From positions 19,951,487-20,015,486 of the forward strand of contig OZ035960.1 in the NCBI GenBank assembly GCA_964034945.1: a stretch of DNA of 64,000 nucleotides. The letters are read 5' to 3'. Of the stretch, positions 32,610 to 45,450 are shown in pieces. This DNA comes from Chrysopilus asiliformis (lineage: Eukaryota > Arthropoda > Insecta > Diptera > Rhagionidae). Position numbers and translations under genes: made by a program. Position 1 is the stretch's first letter; each line of letters starts with the position of its first letter. The notes below the pieces were generated by a model. It saw only the letters and a list, made by a program, of their open reading frames with translations. It searched no databases and had not been told where the DNA came from.

Positions 32610-34619
32610 CACGCAGAAAAATCCATGCTATTATTCAGTATAATCGGGTGTTAACTTAAACCGTGGCATGCATAATATTGCACCAAACCTGAGGGAAACT
32701 TAAAGTGAACTCGCCAAGTTTGAAATGGTAAAAATCAGGACGTGCTTAAATTAATACTGGAAAACTTCAAAGTAGCACGTGAGTTCTCAGAAACCGCATT
32801 CTTATACTAAGCATGTCATTCTTACTACAAGCATTACATTATTAACTACAAGTCTTAAATTGAGCATGTACATAATAATTTTAAGAATGCCAGGTTAAAA
32901 ATTGCCCAGCAACATATGAAATCGGCGTGCTTAGTTTAAGCATTAAAGGATTAATACAAGCAGTTAAAAATGATTGACATGCTTCATCTAAGCATTCAAG
33001 ATTGTTTCAAGAATGTTAGTCATGCTTGATTAGACAATTTTATACTGTAGGCATACTTATTTTAAGGGTTTAATGCTTACTTATACCATTTTGATCGCTT
33101 TAAATCAAGCATTTTGGTATTAGCTTACCTTTAGATTAAGCACTTCTCATACTTCCTTTCTAAATTGTCCTAATTAAAAAATTTTTTTTTAGATTTTTTA
33201 CATCTTTTATTAAACTTATAAATTTCACATCATTTTTTATTAAATTATTAAAAAAAATAATATAAACACGGGCTTAAGCGAGCCTACAAAATACTATCAC
33301 AAGACAAAATTCAGGCAAAGATTAAGACAAGATAATTAAGACAGCGTCACTTAAATCATTAATGGATAAAATGTGGGTAATTTGACGTTCCTGGCTGCCC
33401 TGTGAAGAAATTTTCCACTGCTAGGTTTCAATATGTTTTTGATGAGTAGGCTTCTTATGAAAATTCTGATGGATTAGGAGTATCTTTGTGAAGAATGACT
33501 CTGGAAGACGGTTTGAATACCGGTTTGAATACCCAGAAGTTTCACAGCAATGAAAATGCTGAATTCTAAAATTACAAACAAAATTATTTTAGTATTTTGG
33601 AATTGAAAGTCAATATCAATTTGAAAATGTAAAACACATGTTGCATATTTACTCACCTTTGTTTGGATTTTCGTTTAAATACTGGATCAAATCAGAATGC
33701 TCGGAATTTTTCGGAAAATCTTCATTGAAGAGCTTTATAAATTTTGTTTGGGAAATATCCCAGCCCGAAAACAATTTCTTCTCCTAGATATGATCCACAA
33801 CTAGTGGTTTTTTCACTTGTCAAAAATTTACAATATGAAAAATTTACAGTAAAAACAACTTTCCTCGTCGACAATCACGTACCAAATGACTTGAATCTCA
33901 TGATCACTCATGAAAACGACCTGGAGCCATGCTTAGTTCTACCACGCCGGTCTGGAACACAGGAACACATGCTTAGTTATAAGCACGCCGAGAATGAACA
34001 CATGCTTGGTTTAAGTATGCCGATATCAATTTGAACTACGTCCATACATCTCATGCTTAGTTCTAGCATGCCGATGTTATTGACTATTCTAGCATGTCAA
34101 TGTAGTGTATATTGCATAAACACTTGCTCAGTTTAGCACGTCGATGTTATTATTAACACGATGGCATTTCACTGTGATGAACTACGTCCATGCAATTCAT
34201 GCTTAGTTTAAGTATGCCAATATCATTTTACTCAGCAGGGACTCGATTTCTGCACTACATACTTACAGTAAGCACGCACATTTCAACTTATTAGCTAAAT
34301 TTGATCTTCGTTTGCTTTGAGTATGGCGGTTCCATCAATTGTGCTCAGTTATAACAGCGACAAGTTCTATTTTAACTTGCCATTCTTAATTTAAGACAGA
34401 CTTCGGTCATGCTGTAAATAACATGCAAAATGCTTGGAATGAGTATGAGCTAATCGGTGTTAAGTCAAGTTTTCCACAAGCTTAATTTAAGCACCCGTGC
34501 TTGATATGAGCACTAATGCTTGAAATAATATCGTGTCAATCTTGATTTGAGCACTTTTCGGCAAACTAGAATTAAAGAGCGGATGCTTAACTTAATAGCA
34601 TGCCAAAATTTTCTGCGTG
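32610..34619. mobile_element. CACG-ended word element, AAGCATG type, ~2.0 kb
   Basis: Left end CACGCAGAAAAATCCATGCT, right end (inverted) CACGCAGAAAATTTTGGCATGC. TA is directly outside both ends (32608-32609, 34620-34621). Both flanking arms are filled with roughly twenty AAGCATG/CATGCTT variants, some in longer blocks (atgcttagtttaagtatgccgatatc; gaactacgtccat). The middle (33180-33900) is AT-rich with no transposase frame. It is the largest of its design here. Confidence 0.8.
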
Positions 34620-34624
34620 TACTG

Positions 34625-35780
34625 CAAATTTTCAAACAAAAAACCCTCGTGCGATGCCACGCCGTATTCTAAATTTTAAAAGAAGGAATTGCCAGTGGCA
34701 ATCGCATTCATTCCCATTTCAATCCTGAACAAGGACTTTCAGTTTAGGATTCAAATGGGCGGAAGAAGGTCATGAAAACTTCATTTGTTTCGCCTGCTTA
34801 GTGACGGGATGTTCACAGCATTTCATTGTATTTCAAACAACGTCATCCGACATGGGTGTTAAAATTTTCATAGTCCTGAATCGCATTTGAATGGGAAATT
34901 CCCGAGAATCCTACAGAACTCCCATAAACAACAAGCAACGATACTCTGGCTGTGCTGTCTGCATGATGTCCCCCTAGAAAGTGAAGATGTAAACTTTAAA
35001 GGACACACTCTTTGGCATCCTGTGGAACGCCGAGAAATAGTTTTCAAGGAGTTAAAGTTAAAGCGATTTGTTTATTCATTCGGTCTTTGGGTACAGAGGA
35101 ATTTCTCAAGGAATTGAGTGGAAAACTTTCCACGTATGTTATGGTGTTTATGTTTATTTAAAAAATACACAAATCGTAACCAACCGAGGCATACAGAATT
35201 GCGCGTCGAAAAGATGAGACAAGGAGGAAAATTTTTTCTAGGATCAAGTGTAGATTTCTGTCATCATCTCAACCCCATTTACGTTGTTGGGTAAGTAGTT
35301 TCAGTCGGGAAATAGAGCTGGTGACACAATTTTCAACTTAATATGCATACATAAAACCTTTGGAAAAGCTGCTAGATGTGGAAGCTAAGGGGTTTTTGCA
35401 ATGAAATTTTTCATGATGAGGTTAGCAAGTGCTAAACAAGCGTGAATTTCTGCCATTACCACAACCAAATAAGGGCAAGTTCCTGAAAATATATTTTGTT
35501 AAGTTTGCTCTTTACCAACAGTTGTAGTGTTTGGTGTAGGGGTTGAATAGTTCAAAAATTGGTTAAAATTTTCTAGAAAGTATGCCATATCTTGTTAGCA
35601 GAGAGACGACAAAGGGTCTCTTGATCTTTCAGGGTTCAAAGAATTTTATTAAAATTTCACTAATTAGTGTCTAGGTGAGATATTGTAAGTTTCTTGACTT
35701 TACGTAATTACTAAGAAAGAACTGAAACTTTTTAGAAGATGTTAAGGTTTGTTGTGGCTTTGGAGTTTTACTTTTTACTT
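34625..35780. other. AT-rich sequence without recognised gene
   Basis: The frame 34887-35117 has no domain. Nothing else supported. Confidence 0.5.
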
Positions 35781-35784
35781 ACAA

Positions 35785-35835
35785 ACAGCAATTTTGTGAA
35801 CAGTACATGACTTTCTTAGACAAAATTTAAGAGTA
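35785..35835 (-). repeat. family A tail remnant
   Basis: The reverse complement aaattttgtctaagaaagtcatgtactgttcac matches the family A tail agattttgtataagaaagccatgtgctgttcacatcag at 46290-46330. A second, better tail lies just to the right at 35970-36015. Confidence 0.5.
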
Positions 35836-35959
35836 TTAGCTTGTGCCGTACTCTATTTCAGGAGTTTTGCCTGCGGTGCATTTTTCCTGGGGGAGAAATA
35901 CAATAACCATATAACCGTATGACTATAGTTGGACAAGGGGGTTGCCAATTTTTTTAACT

Positions 35960-36840
35960 CTGAATTTTGAAAAAAATATCTGATGTGTACAGCACATGAT
36001 TTTCTCAGACAAAATCTACGTTCCTACTTCGGGTTACACTATACAGACTAACTGACGGACAGACAGACTGATAGACTGACAGACTGATAGACTGACAGAC
36101 TGACAAACTGACAGACTGACAGACTGACAGACTGACAGACTGACAGACTGACAGACTGACAGACTGACAGACTGACAGACTGACAGACTGACAGACTGAC
36201 AGACTGACAGACTGACAGACTGACAGACTGACAGACTGACAGACTGACAGACTGACAGACTGACAGACTGACAGACTGACAGACTGACAGACTGACAGAC
36301 TGACAGACTGACAGACTGACAGACTGACAGACTGACAGACTGACAGACTGACAGACTGACAGACTGACAGACTGACAGACTGACAGACTGACAGACTGAC
36401 AGACTGACAGACTGACAGACTGACAGACTGACAGACTGACAGACTGACAGACTGACAGACTGACAGACTGACAGACTGACAGACTGACAGACTGACAGAC
36501 TGACAGACTGACAGACTGACAGACTGACAGACTGACAGACTGACAGACTGACAGACTGACAGACTGACAGACTGACAGACTGACAGACTGACAGACTGAC
36601 AGACTGACAGACTGACAGACTGACAGACTGACAGACTGACAGACTGACAGATTGACAGACTGACCGCAATTTTTGTTGTAAGACTCCAATCGACTCGGGA
36701 GTGCTCGGGAAACGTTTTTGAGGCAAAATTAAGGGCTCGAAATTTTTCATGAATACAATACTTTATTATACCCGTACTTGGTATAAGAAAGTAATAATCT
36801 TGTACACAGCCTGACACAAAGTGAGAAATCTTGTACACAG
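35960..36840 (-). mobile_element. family A (mini-me-like) element with expanded octamer array
   Basis: Read on the minus strand, the 5' part (tataccaagtacgggtataataaagtattgtattcatgaaaaatttcgag...cactcccgagtcgattggagtc, 36790-36670) matches 39185-39275. The octamer array (36664-36057) comes next. The tail acgtagattttgtctgagaaaatcatgtgctgtacacatcagat then follows directly. The ~700-bp body present at 39365-40060 is missing, so the array joins head to tail. Confidence 0.8.
36057..36664. repeat. tandem array of the 8-mer GTCTGTCA (about 75 copies)
   Basis: The plus strand reads (CAGACTGA)n. Variants (GATAGACTGA, CAAACTGA, CAGATTGA) are confined to the two edges, and the central >500 bp is uniform. 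All three minus frames stay open and give the same SVCQSVSL repeat, because 8 is not a multiple of 3 and the unit has no stop. They are not genes. Confidence 0.98.
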
Positions 36841-36844
36841 ACTG

Positions 36845-39160
36845 ATACACTGTTATAAAAATAACAATAATTTGTAAAGATCAAAGAGCAACAACATATT
36901 TCTCTTCGTTTTGTTAAAATTTCGTTAAGTACTCTTCCGCTTTCTAAATTACTAGCTTTTCTCACTTTAAAACCATCTTCGATTTTCCTCAATTTAATAA
37001 TATTTTCCCCAAAACACGAATTCAATTCCATTTGCAAATCTCAAAGGCAAATAAATTTCCATCTTGTCGTGTGGGTAATAATTTTTCCCTATGACGGCTG
37101 ACACATTCTCTACTCTACAGATGCCTTATCGGAAAATTCTATACTATAAAATAGAAACGATGGAATGTGCAACGGAGGAAAATGGCTTCCTTTATTTCAT
37201 TACAAAGTCAATAGTTCAATTTTCCATAATCCAACTATGCCAGCCAGCAAAAGGCGCTAACGAAATAAAACGCCAAAGGAATGAGCAATCTACGGATGTT
37301 CAATTCACCGTCAACTGGGATAGTGCAACGGCTGCACTGTTGTAAGAAAAATCAATTGACCTGATTTGGGCCCTGCATGTCCAATTATAGACTTCCAACC
37401 TCAGCTGCAACCTTGTTGAAATTTGCTATGGGGATGAATTTGCCCTGCATGCAGTCGTGATAGTCCCGTTGATTTGATTAATAAGAGATTTCATTGGATT
37501 TTTTTTTATCTATCTGTCAATCGCAGGATGACGTCCTTCAGCATCTGGGAAAGATTGCCTTCGACCGCAATTTCAAATTGTGAGATGGTGTAACAGGGTG
37601 TGGAAAATGGGAAATTGAAAATGAAAAACTAGTGAAATGAAATCGTTCAGGTGTACAACACCCCAATAGTGATTTCTTTCATTCATTTGAACAGCGAAAA
37701 TGGAAAAATGATTGCGCGTTTCTTTTCGACATTGTTGGAATAGAAAAAAGGATTCTTTCTGCTTCAACAACAAAGCGAAATCTGCGGAGGGAAATTTTTT
37801 TCTATTCTGGTGGAAAATTCTTTGTCCTTTCGAGAAAGTTTGGTGTGTGTTTGTGAATCAAGATTTCTATTGTGAATACAAGTGGATTCTCGTATATGTA
37901 CGTAAGTAGGTCCCTCTCGAAGGTGTCATAATCATAAACATTTACGTCGATGACGCTTTTCCATTTTCCGGTTTCAAGTGCCATTTCGAGAATATATACC
38001 CTTTTCCGCTATTGTGCGAATTGATTCACATCACCTGAATGGCGGTAGTTGAAAGCGTATGTTAGCAGAGTATCCTTTAAGAAACAAAATCCGATTTCCT
38101 TTGGGAATTTTCCATTTCAAAATCAATCCAAGAGGGTTTCTTTCTTATTCTTACGGGTATTTTTTTTTCTTGGTTGCGGTTGTGAGGCCATAACCTTACC
38201 AATTTTTATGGTCCTCGGGAAAAGAAACCAAGGCAAAGGGAAAAAATCCTGAAAGGATGTGAGCGATGGGATCTTTTGTCCCGTGCGACATATGTTTGCT
38301 CCCCAAAAACATTTTTGTCCCCTTGAGAGTCAACCGCTGTATCACTCCACTCCTTATCGCTCCTTAAACAACCTGCGATTCAAAAAGCTGTCTGTGTTTG
38401 TCCAGCGATCGAGACCGACGGGAGCCGAATTTATGCGCTTCGAGAGAATCCTTCAAAGGACCAAAACGGCCGGTCTTTTGTAATTTTGGGGGGGTTATGC
38501 TGGCCGTATGATGGTAAATCGAAATCGGCTCTCGGTTGATTTATTTGATTAAGAATAGAACAAATATTGACTGTGTGCGCATTTATACTTCCCATTATTG
38601 AGTGGAGAGAGCACTTGAGATCGACCTGCTGTGGCACGACGCGTGTCGGATATGTCAGGGGATGCCCAAAGGGTTGACTTTGATAAGGGTCATTGTTGCT
38701 ATTATTGTTTGTGTGTGTGTGTGTGTGTGTTTTACTGAGTAAACTCTTTATATGAAAAGATAAAAACAAGAAATATAAAAAGAAAGTGTTTTCAATTGAG
38801 AGACCCAAATCGAATGGGAGAATGGTGAAAAAGGACTTTTATGTTTAGTCGTCCATAATCGATCCTTTTGCGGGTGAGATGCAATTACCAACATATACAT
38901 TCCTTTGACTCAAGTTGTTTTTGGGTGCTTGAGGCCAATGGACTTTAGGATGAATAAAAAAAAGGTTCGCTATGAGGATGACTAAGTGGCAATATTATCG
39001 GAAAAAATTTGTTTAAACAGGATACTGATTTTATTGACACATTCAATCGGCTTCTATTTTAAGAAATTTGACTTTTCACTGACAGTTTTGAGATTGAAAC
39101 AAATAAAAAACAATGGAGACTTCATAATTTTAGGGACATCGACCCTTCGTTTATGGGAGC
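36845..39160. other. single-copy-looking sequence without recognised gene
   Basis: Holds a (GT)n microsatellite at 38711-38730. Frames at 37091-37345, 37573-37773, 38049-38483 and 38431-38808 lack domains or are low complexity. 37909 is followed by gtaagt, but no matching acceptor-bounded exon is convincing. Confidence 0.5.
38709..38732 (+). repeat. (GT)n microsatellite
   Basis: About ten uninterrupted GT dinucleotides after gtttgt. Confidence 0.95.
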
Positions 39161-39164
39161 TGAT

Positions 39165-40205
39165 CATATTACTTTCTTCTACGGAGTATAATAAAGTATT
39201 GTATTCATGAAAAATTTCGACCTCTTAATTTTGCCTAAAAAACATTTCCCGATCACTCCTGAGTCGATTGGAGTCATATTTAAAAAATGTCTTTCTGTCT
39301 GCCAGTCTGTCAGTCTGTCAGTCTGTCAGTCTGTCTGTCTGTCTGTCAGTCTGTCAGTCTGTGTACAAGATTTCTCAAAAACTAATAGAGCTAGCGCCAT
39401 GAAATTTTATAGGCATGTTGGGTCCTGAAATGGGACGATCCTATCAACTTTTGGTGGAAATCCGTTAACCGGAAGTATCCAAAATGGCGGTTTTTCAAAA
39501 ATCGCAATTTCGTTTTTCTCGATTTACTCCCAAACTACGCGTTTTTTAGTGGCCTTAAGTATGACAAAACTTGGAGAAAATAAAATTTCCCACACTTTTG
39601 TCTTTAACTATAACTCGATATCTCCACCTGTTATCGAGATAAACCGTTATTTCCAAAAAAACAGTTTTTTGCGATTATCTCGAAAACTAACGGGTTTTTG
39701 CTGACTGAATGTATGAAGTGAATTAATGAGAATGGCATTCTGCACAATTTTGTCTTTTACCGTTATCCGTTATCTTTTACCGTTATTGAGATATTTTCAT
39801 TAATATGTAAAAAATCATATTTTTGCGAATAATTTGCAAACTAACGGTTTTTCGACAAATCAGTTAAAGGAATAATTAAAGACGTTAACATTTTCTACAT
39901 TTTTGCCATTTACCGTAAATTGATATCTTTTACCGTTCTCAAGTTATCTCAAATTTTGTACATTTTTGATATTTTTGAATACACCAAGAATTTATTGGGA
40001 GGTCGTCTTAGGTTGACAACGCGACAGGGCTCTAGCGTAAATTGCGCAGGGTCGTAGATTTTGTGGAAGAAAGTTTTGTGTTGACCACAACTGATATTTT
40101 TTAGAATGGGTTTCCTTTTTACTTTCCTCTGGTATATAGGGAAAGTTTTGTATTCATGACGAAGAACAACTGGAGAACGGGGGAAGATAGAAACTTTCTG
40201 ATTAG
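39165..40205 (+). mobile_element. family A (mini-me-like) element, fullest copy
   Basis: The order is ctacggagtataataaagtattgtattcatga, the gagtcgattggagtc head, and a GTCTGTCAG tract (39294-39362). Next come gtgtacaagatttctcaaaaact, tccgttaaccggaagt and aaatggcgg. Repeated taccgttatcgagata phrases follow, and the tail is gtagattttgtggaagaaagttttgtg. (GTCY)n tracts are the described hallmark of mini-me/DINE-like elements in flies. There is no coding frame. A second partial head (tatagggaaagttttgtattcatgac, 40135) abuts the end. Confidence 0.75.
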
Positions 40206-40207
40206 TA

Positions 40208-40896
40208 CACTGAGAAAAGGACCACAATGCAATATTTACAATTCAGCATTGTAAATCGCGGCAATGTAATTTTTGTCCAGCTGTACTATTTCCAATATAC
40301 TTTTATATGTTTTTGTGGTAAATTTTGCATTTTCAATTGTAAAAAGAAAAAAAAGTTGATGCCTTCAGCCGCCATATTTCCCTTTGACATTTGATGGAAA
40401 CGATTTCGCTTCGAGAATTAAATTTCTTATTTCAGGTGAATGACTGAAGGATATCGCATAAAAAGTGGATAGCAGACATTTTTGAAACAGCATAATTTTA
40501 TTGGCATCAAAATTTCATTGCAAAAGAAAAAATAAATTTGACCGGTAAAATAAAATTAAAGAAATTTTTCGTTAAAAACTAAATAATTTGATGGCCCATT
40601 AAAATCTGCTTAAATTTCAGATCCAATATTGTCGAAAATTTTTCGTGGCAACTAAAATCACGACATGCAATCGGCGGAAAAGTCCATTATAAAATAATAC
40701 TCCACAAAAGTTTCCATTAATTTGTCGCCATTAGATTTTTCTCGTTCGTCTTCTGTTTACGTTTTTATTCGTTCACTCACTAAACTGAAGTAAGTATTCG
40801 AGGGAGAAAGAAAACAGTGAGGTGGCGCATTTTTATAGGCAAAACCTATGAAATGATCAGCGTTTCATATCTTTTTACCATTTTTTTCTCTGAGTG
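40208..40896. mobile_element. CACT-ended word element, ATTGTAAAT type
   Basis: Left end CACTGAGAAAAGGACC and right end (inverted) CACTCAGAGAAAAAAATGG. TA is outside both ends (40206-40207, 40897-40898). caatatttacaattcagcattgtaaat and related words lie near the left end. It sits at the edge of the family A copy. Non-coding. Confidence 0.7.
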
Positions 40897-41084
40897 TACG
40901 AAATACGTTAAAAGGTAGAAGTACAAAAGGTAAAAGTATGAGGATGTCCCTGCATCTGTCTATATCTGTCTATTCTGTCATCATATAGAGTAATTGACCA
41001 TTGGCCTCTCTAGTGTTTTAACCCATTTTTCTTGTTTTTTAACCCATATTTTATTATTTTTAATTTTAAAAAATTGCGCATTGT

Positions 41085-41257
41085 AGGGTTAACTGTCCCA
41101 ATTTTTATACCCGTATGGTGAAACCAAAGGGTATATCAACTTTGCTTTACCGTTTGTAACGCCAAGATCCCGTCATCGCACAAAAAAATGAATTACACCA
41201 GTGTGTTTAGAATGATGAAAAAAATTGATTTTTGGATGTCCGTCCGTCTGTCTGTCC

Positions 41258-41288
<31 letters not shown>

Positions 41289-41600
41289 CGTCCGTCCGTC
41301 TGTGGCGCGGATTGCGGGCGCACGGATTGAGCTAGAGACTTGAAATTTTGCGTGGATCCGTTTTTCGTAAAATGCGAGGCTAAGTTCGTTAATAGGCAAA
41401 AATGGACCATTAGGGGGGGTACCCCCCATACGAACGAAAACGGTTTTTGTGAATATCTCGAAAACGGTGCATCTTATCAAAAAAGTCCAAGAACAAAAGT
41501 TATTTAGGATATGATTCTACATAAAACTTCCATACATCAAAATCCGATTGGAATAAATTTTAAAAAATCTTATTGGAAAGTTTGACTTCAAAGTGGAATT
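41085..41600 (+). mobile_element. family B element
   Basis: It starts at an ATACCC..GGGTAT inverted pair (41108-41135). taccgtttgtaacgcc, cacaaaaaaatgaattacacc and a GTCY tract (41240-41300) follow. The body has ttgagctagagacttgaaattttgcg, aaatgcgaggctaagtt, cggtttttgtgaatatctcgaaaacggtgc and catcaaaatccgattgg. 48410-48985 has the same order. Short R/T/D/Q-rich frames over the GTCY tract are repeat artefacts. Confidence 0.75.
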
Positions 41601-41604
41601 TTGG

Positions 41605-43140
41605 TACAACTGTTCGAATTTTGATACGAATATCACCATACGGGTTTTCAATAATTGCCAGATTGGCAATTATAGCTTTTGTTATGTTTTTTGTATATCT
41701 TAAGCTGTTTCTTCATTATTTTTTTTTCCAAAAATGCCTTTTTGGTACTTCGACAAATTCTCAGTTATTTTTAAATCTTAATTTTATGACTCTAAAATTT
41801 AATTCTTGAAATCCACAAATTCATTAAATTCTAAAATCATCAAATATTTACTTTGGAACACATTTATTTAGTCTAGAAATAATTTCTTAGATTCATATAC
41901 GAGCATATTGTGTACCTCCTGTGATGATTCTGATTAACGATTCAAATTAAATGATTTAATTAAAATCGGGAGTGTTCCTTAATTTCGGGATAGTGGCTTG
42001 GAATACAAAATCTGAATAATCAAGCACATTAATAAGCACTTTGTTTTAGCTCTGTATATGTCCGTATATGTTGAGCAGGATCTTGAATGTTTACAAAAGC
42101 TTTATGTACACTACCAGTTTATTAACAACTTCGCCTAATACCATAAGTAGAAGTAGGATAAGTCTCCTGAAATTGTTGAAAATATTTCGTCCTCATATTA
42201 CACTCATTTATCATTTTGTCATCATTTAGCAAAGTCCATTGTACGATAATAAAATTCCGTGATTGTATTATTGTGTAGTATAATATAACACCCTAAGAGT
42301 GTATGCATGCAGTTTCCGGGATATTTTCTGTTTTCAGTAAAGTATATACGACCTCCCATCTATTAAGGATGTGTAAATCACAGCTGTGTTTTGTTTAACG
42401 ATATATATTCTGTATGCCGTCGCCCCTCATGTCCTTTTAATAGAAGTTATGGCACCAGGAGTAAGACATATGCAGGACATTGAGATTGGTATTAAGATGA
42501 AAATGTCGTCGTAAACGTCGTAAATGGGAAAATATACATTCAGATGGGATAAAGTAAAGTAAAAACATGGGAAGAACAAAACCAAGAAATTGTGAAGTTT
42601 TAGTGCTATTTCGGGCGCTTACTGAAGCACGCGTTTTTGTAGAGCAACAAGTCTAAGTGTTGCTATAGTGAAGGAGGACTCATGCGGTGTGATATAAGAA
42701 CGGAACGCATTAACCCAGATAACACATGAGAGGCACTTGCTCACATTTCCACTGAATCGAATCTTTTACCGCACATTATTTTGGACAGCTGGATCAGTAA
42801 CTATTGTTATGCGAAAACTACATTTGGCCATTACTTGATACTTTGATCACGTTCTGTTATTTTTTGTTCAAGATTTTTTACTGTTTGAAAAATTAATAAT
42901 TAAATAATCGCACTGCGAGAAATGAAGTAAAGGTTTTGAACCTCTGGCGGAACTATTTTAGCTAGTACCGGCTAAGTTTCCTTATATGAAATGCATGTCT
43001 GCCTACAGATGTCATCTGTCAACTTGCTGTAGGCTAAGGAAAAAAAATTCTTTGAAGCAAGTGAAGTTAGCCTGCAATATTAGATCACGTTTGTCTGAGG
43101 AAGGCATTGCGACAATGTAAGAGACTGTCAATTTTAGCTA
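41605..43140. other. AT-rich sequence without recognised gene
   Basis: No supported feature. Confidence 0.5.
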
Positions 43141-43144
43141 TTTG

Positions 43145-43600
43145 ATAAAAAAAAACGCTATGCCTTCAGGACCCCCCGTTACGAATTTTGAAAGTCCATC
43201 ACCAGATTCGTAATCAGCGTCCCCAAAAATCCCCAAATGCCAATTCCCCCGAAAAAAAATTTGAAAAAGGATATTTGCGTAATTCTACAGGACCTTTCGT
43301 CTCGAATTTGAAAATCGCAATACCAGATTCGTGATCAGTGCCCCCGAAAATCCCCAAGTGACATTTCTCAGCATCCTAACAGGCAGGCTTCATCGCAAAA
43401 ATCAATGTTTTTAACACCAACCCCTTACCCACTCTTCGTTTACCCACTTAGGGAGTGGATTTTTGAAAAACCGTTTCTTAGCAAGTACTTGAGTTAAGTC
43501 ACATTTGTATGCAACATTTCATGGCAATCGGTTTGGTGGTTCGGGAGATACTGTGATGAGTGAGTGGTATTTGGCTTTTATATTTGTAGATTTTATACCA
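43145..43600 (+). mobile_element. family C' element
   Basis: Two ~120-bp units (accagattcgtaatcagcgtccccaaaaatcccc at about 43200; accagattcgtgatcagtgcccccgaaaatcccc at about 43322) are separated by tacaggacctttcg. gcaggcttcatcgcaaaaatcaatg comes next. The tail is aacatttcatggcaatcggtttggtggttcgggagatactgtgatgagtgag..tatatttgtagat. Same layout as 22195-22760. Confidence 0.7.
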
Positions 43601-43604
43601 CAGT

Positions 43605-45137
43605 TTCATAATTCGAAAAAAAGTTCCAAGTTTTAACCTCGATCCACTAATTTTTACAGTGGCTTGCATAATTTTAAACTTCTAAGACTTAAATGACTCT
43701 CGCGTCAATGGTAGATTTTCAGGTTCCCTGTAATAACTAAGACGTATCGGTGTCAATAACACAATAAAAAAACGGTCTGTAATAATTTTATAAACCAGTC
43801 TGATCCCAAATTCTACAATTTTTAACTTTGAAATGAGTTTTTGGAAATAATGAAACATAATAAATCTCTGAAAAATTTTCCAGCTAAAACTTTCCTCGTT
43901 ATTACACGACCCAATGTAGTTTACACATTAAATACTTCAAGTCACTGTACTTTGCATCGGGAACCCAAAATTGTGCCAGAGAACCATCAGCAAACCCTTA
44001 AAAGTTGGCAGAGCGCATTTTATCAAGAACTTGCTTCAGCATAAGAGAACATTATCCAAGCACGAATGAGGACAAACGTTTTGTTATGCACGACAAAAAC
44101 ATCGGCGACATAAGTTTTAGAATAAGGAGCACTTTGCGCGTGGATAAAATTGCTGCGCGCCATCAAGTACTAAAATGCCACTCTGCGGAATGCCGATGAT
44201 GTGGCAAGACACAAAAATTCCTTGTGACAACATCCGGGAGCAAACATTGAAATTGAGATGAATGGGGGACAGAGTACGGGAATTGTTTACGTTCCTCCTT
44301 CGCTACGTGCCTGCATGCAAATTTATGCAAATAAAATGAAAACTTCGAGTCCAAGGAGTTTGGCCTGGAAGATGGCAACGGAAAGGATAATAGGTTCTAT
44401 GAAAAGACATTCACTTTTCATAAGGAGAATAAAACGCGTCGTATGCATGCAAGTCAGGCTATGACAAATTAATTTAACTACACAAACTAAGTACTTGTTA
44501 TATGCTGTGATGGCATCTGTTCTTATTTCATAGAAACAGACAAACTAACACTGGAAGAGAGGATCCAACCGCAGGCGATGGAGGATGAAAATTTATTGTG
44601 ATAAAATAGAAATTCTTGGAAACTTTTATTTAATTCTGGGAACAAATTTCAAATGTTATTAGGAGTGAATGACGTATTACGTATGAGGGAAGAAGAGTTT
44701 GATGTCCTACTCCAAATTTTTCTTCTCTATACTTGAGTGCACTTCCAATTCATGTGTAAAGTTCAGTTAAGTTTGTGTACTTAGTATGTAGAAAGGAGAC
44801 CGTAGTTCCATTTAGCTAAAAGACTTGAATTCAGAAAGAGGATTCCATATGCAGTCTTGGTTATTTTCCGGTGTACTAACGACGTCAAATCCCATATAAT
44901 AAACTTCACAGGCTTCCACTTGCTGCACATTGTTACAATTGCATGCCACACATCCGACTATTAATCATCTTCCGTGACAGTCTAATGGCATGAAAAAACT
45001 TTAAAACCATAAATGCACAAACGAACAAAGTTGATCCTTTATATTTCCCATTATCATGTCGTCATTTTTTTTCAATGGAAGATAGAATTTTAAACTAGTT
45101 TTATGAAGATAAATTGCGGTATAAAATTTAAACTTAC
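43605..45137. other. single-copy-looking sequence without recognised gene
   Basis: Frames at 43841-44464 overlap on both strands and have no recognisable domain. Confidence 0.5.
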
Positions 45138-45174
45138 GAAAATTATTGTCGAAGTAGTTATTCTTAGGACTCAC
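45138..45174 (-). CDS. possible 37-nt microexon
   Basis: On the minus strand a strong pyrimidine tract and acceptor (gatttttctttttcatttccag) precedes GTGAGTCCTAAGAATAACTA..., which ends at TTTTC followed by gtaagt. One frame reads VSPKNNYFDNNF. The acceptor also reads as a CAG|GTGAGT donor, so the signal is ambiguous. No family is recognised. It lies 3' of the candidate terminal exon at 52053-52157, so it could share a gene only through an alternative, longer transcript. Confidence 0.25.
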
Positions 45175-45450
45175 CTGGAAATGAAAAAGAAAAATCAATT
45201 AGAACACATTTTATTAAATGAAAATTAACGAAATTATAATTGATTAATAGCAAAGAATTTTATATTTTCAAATTCGTTTGCAAAAAAGCTAACTTTTAAA
45301 CGAACACTCTCGAATTAACTCGAACAGATGATATTGTCATAAATATGTCCACTCAAGCGTATATTGCATTACAGTAATCCGTCTCTCTTCGTTTTAAAGG
45401 GGTAATTGGCATTCATTTTTTACTTTCTTAGATGCAGAATAATTAATACT

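Noticed and set aside
36005..36850. Three overlapping minus-strand frames of 213-281 codons with SVCQSVSL repeats
   Set aside because: They are the same octamer read in three frames. An 8-mer without stop codons keeps all frames open, and the ends run into transposon sequence. Not a protein gene.
41193..41480. R/T/D/Q-rich minus-strand frames of 67 and 95 codons
   Set aside because: They are translations of the GTCY tract of a family B element.
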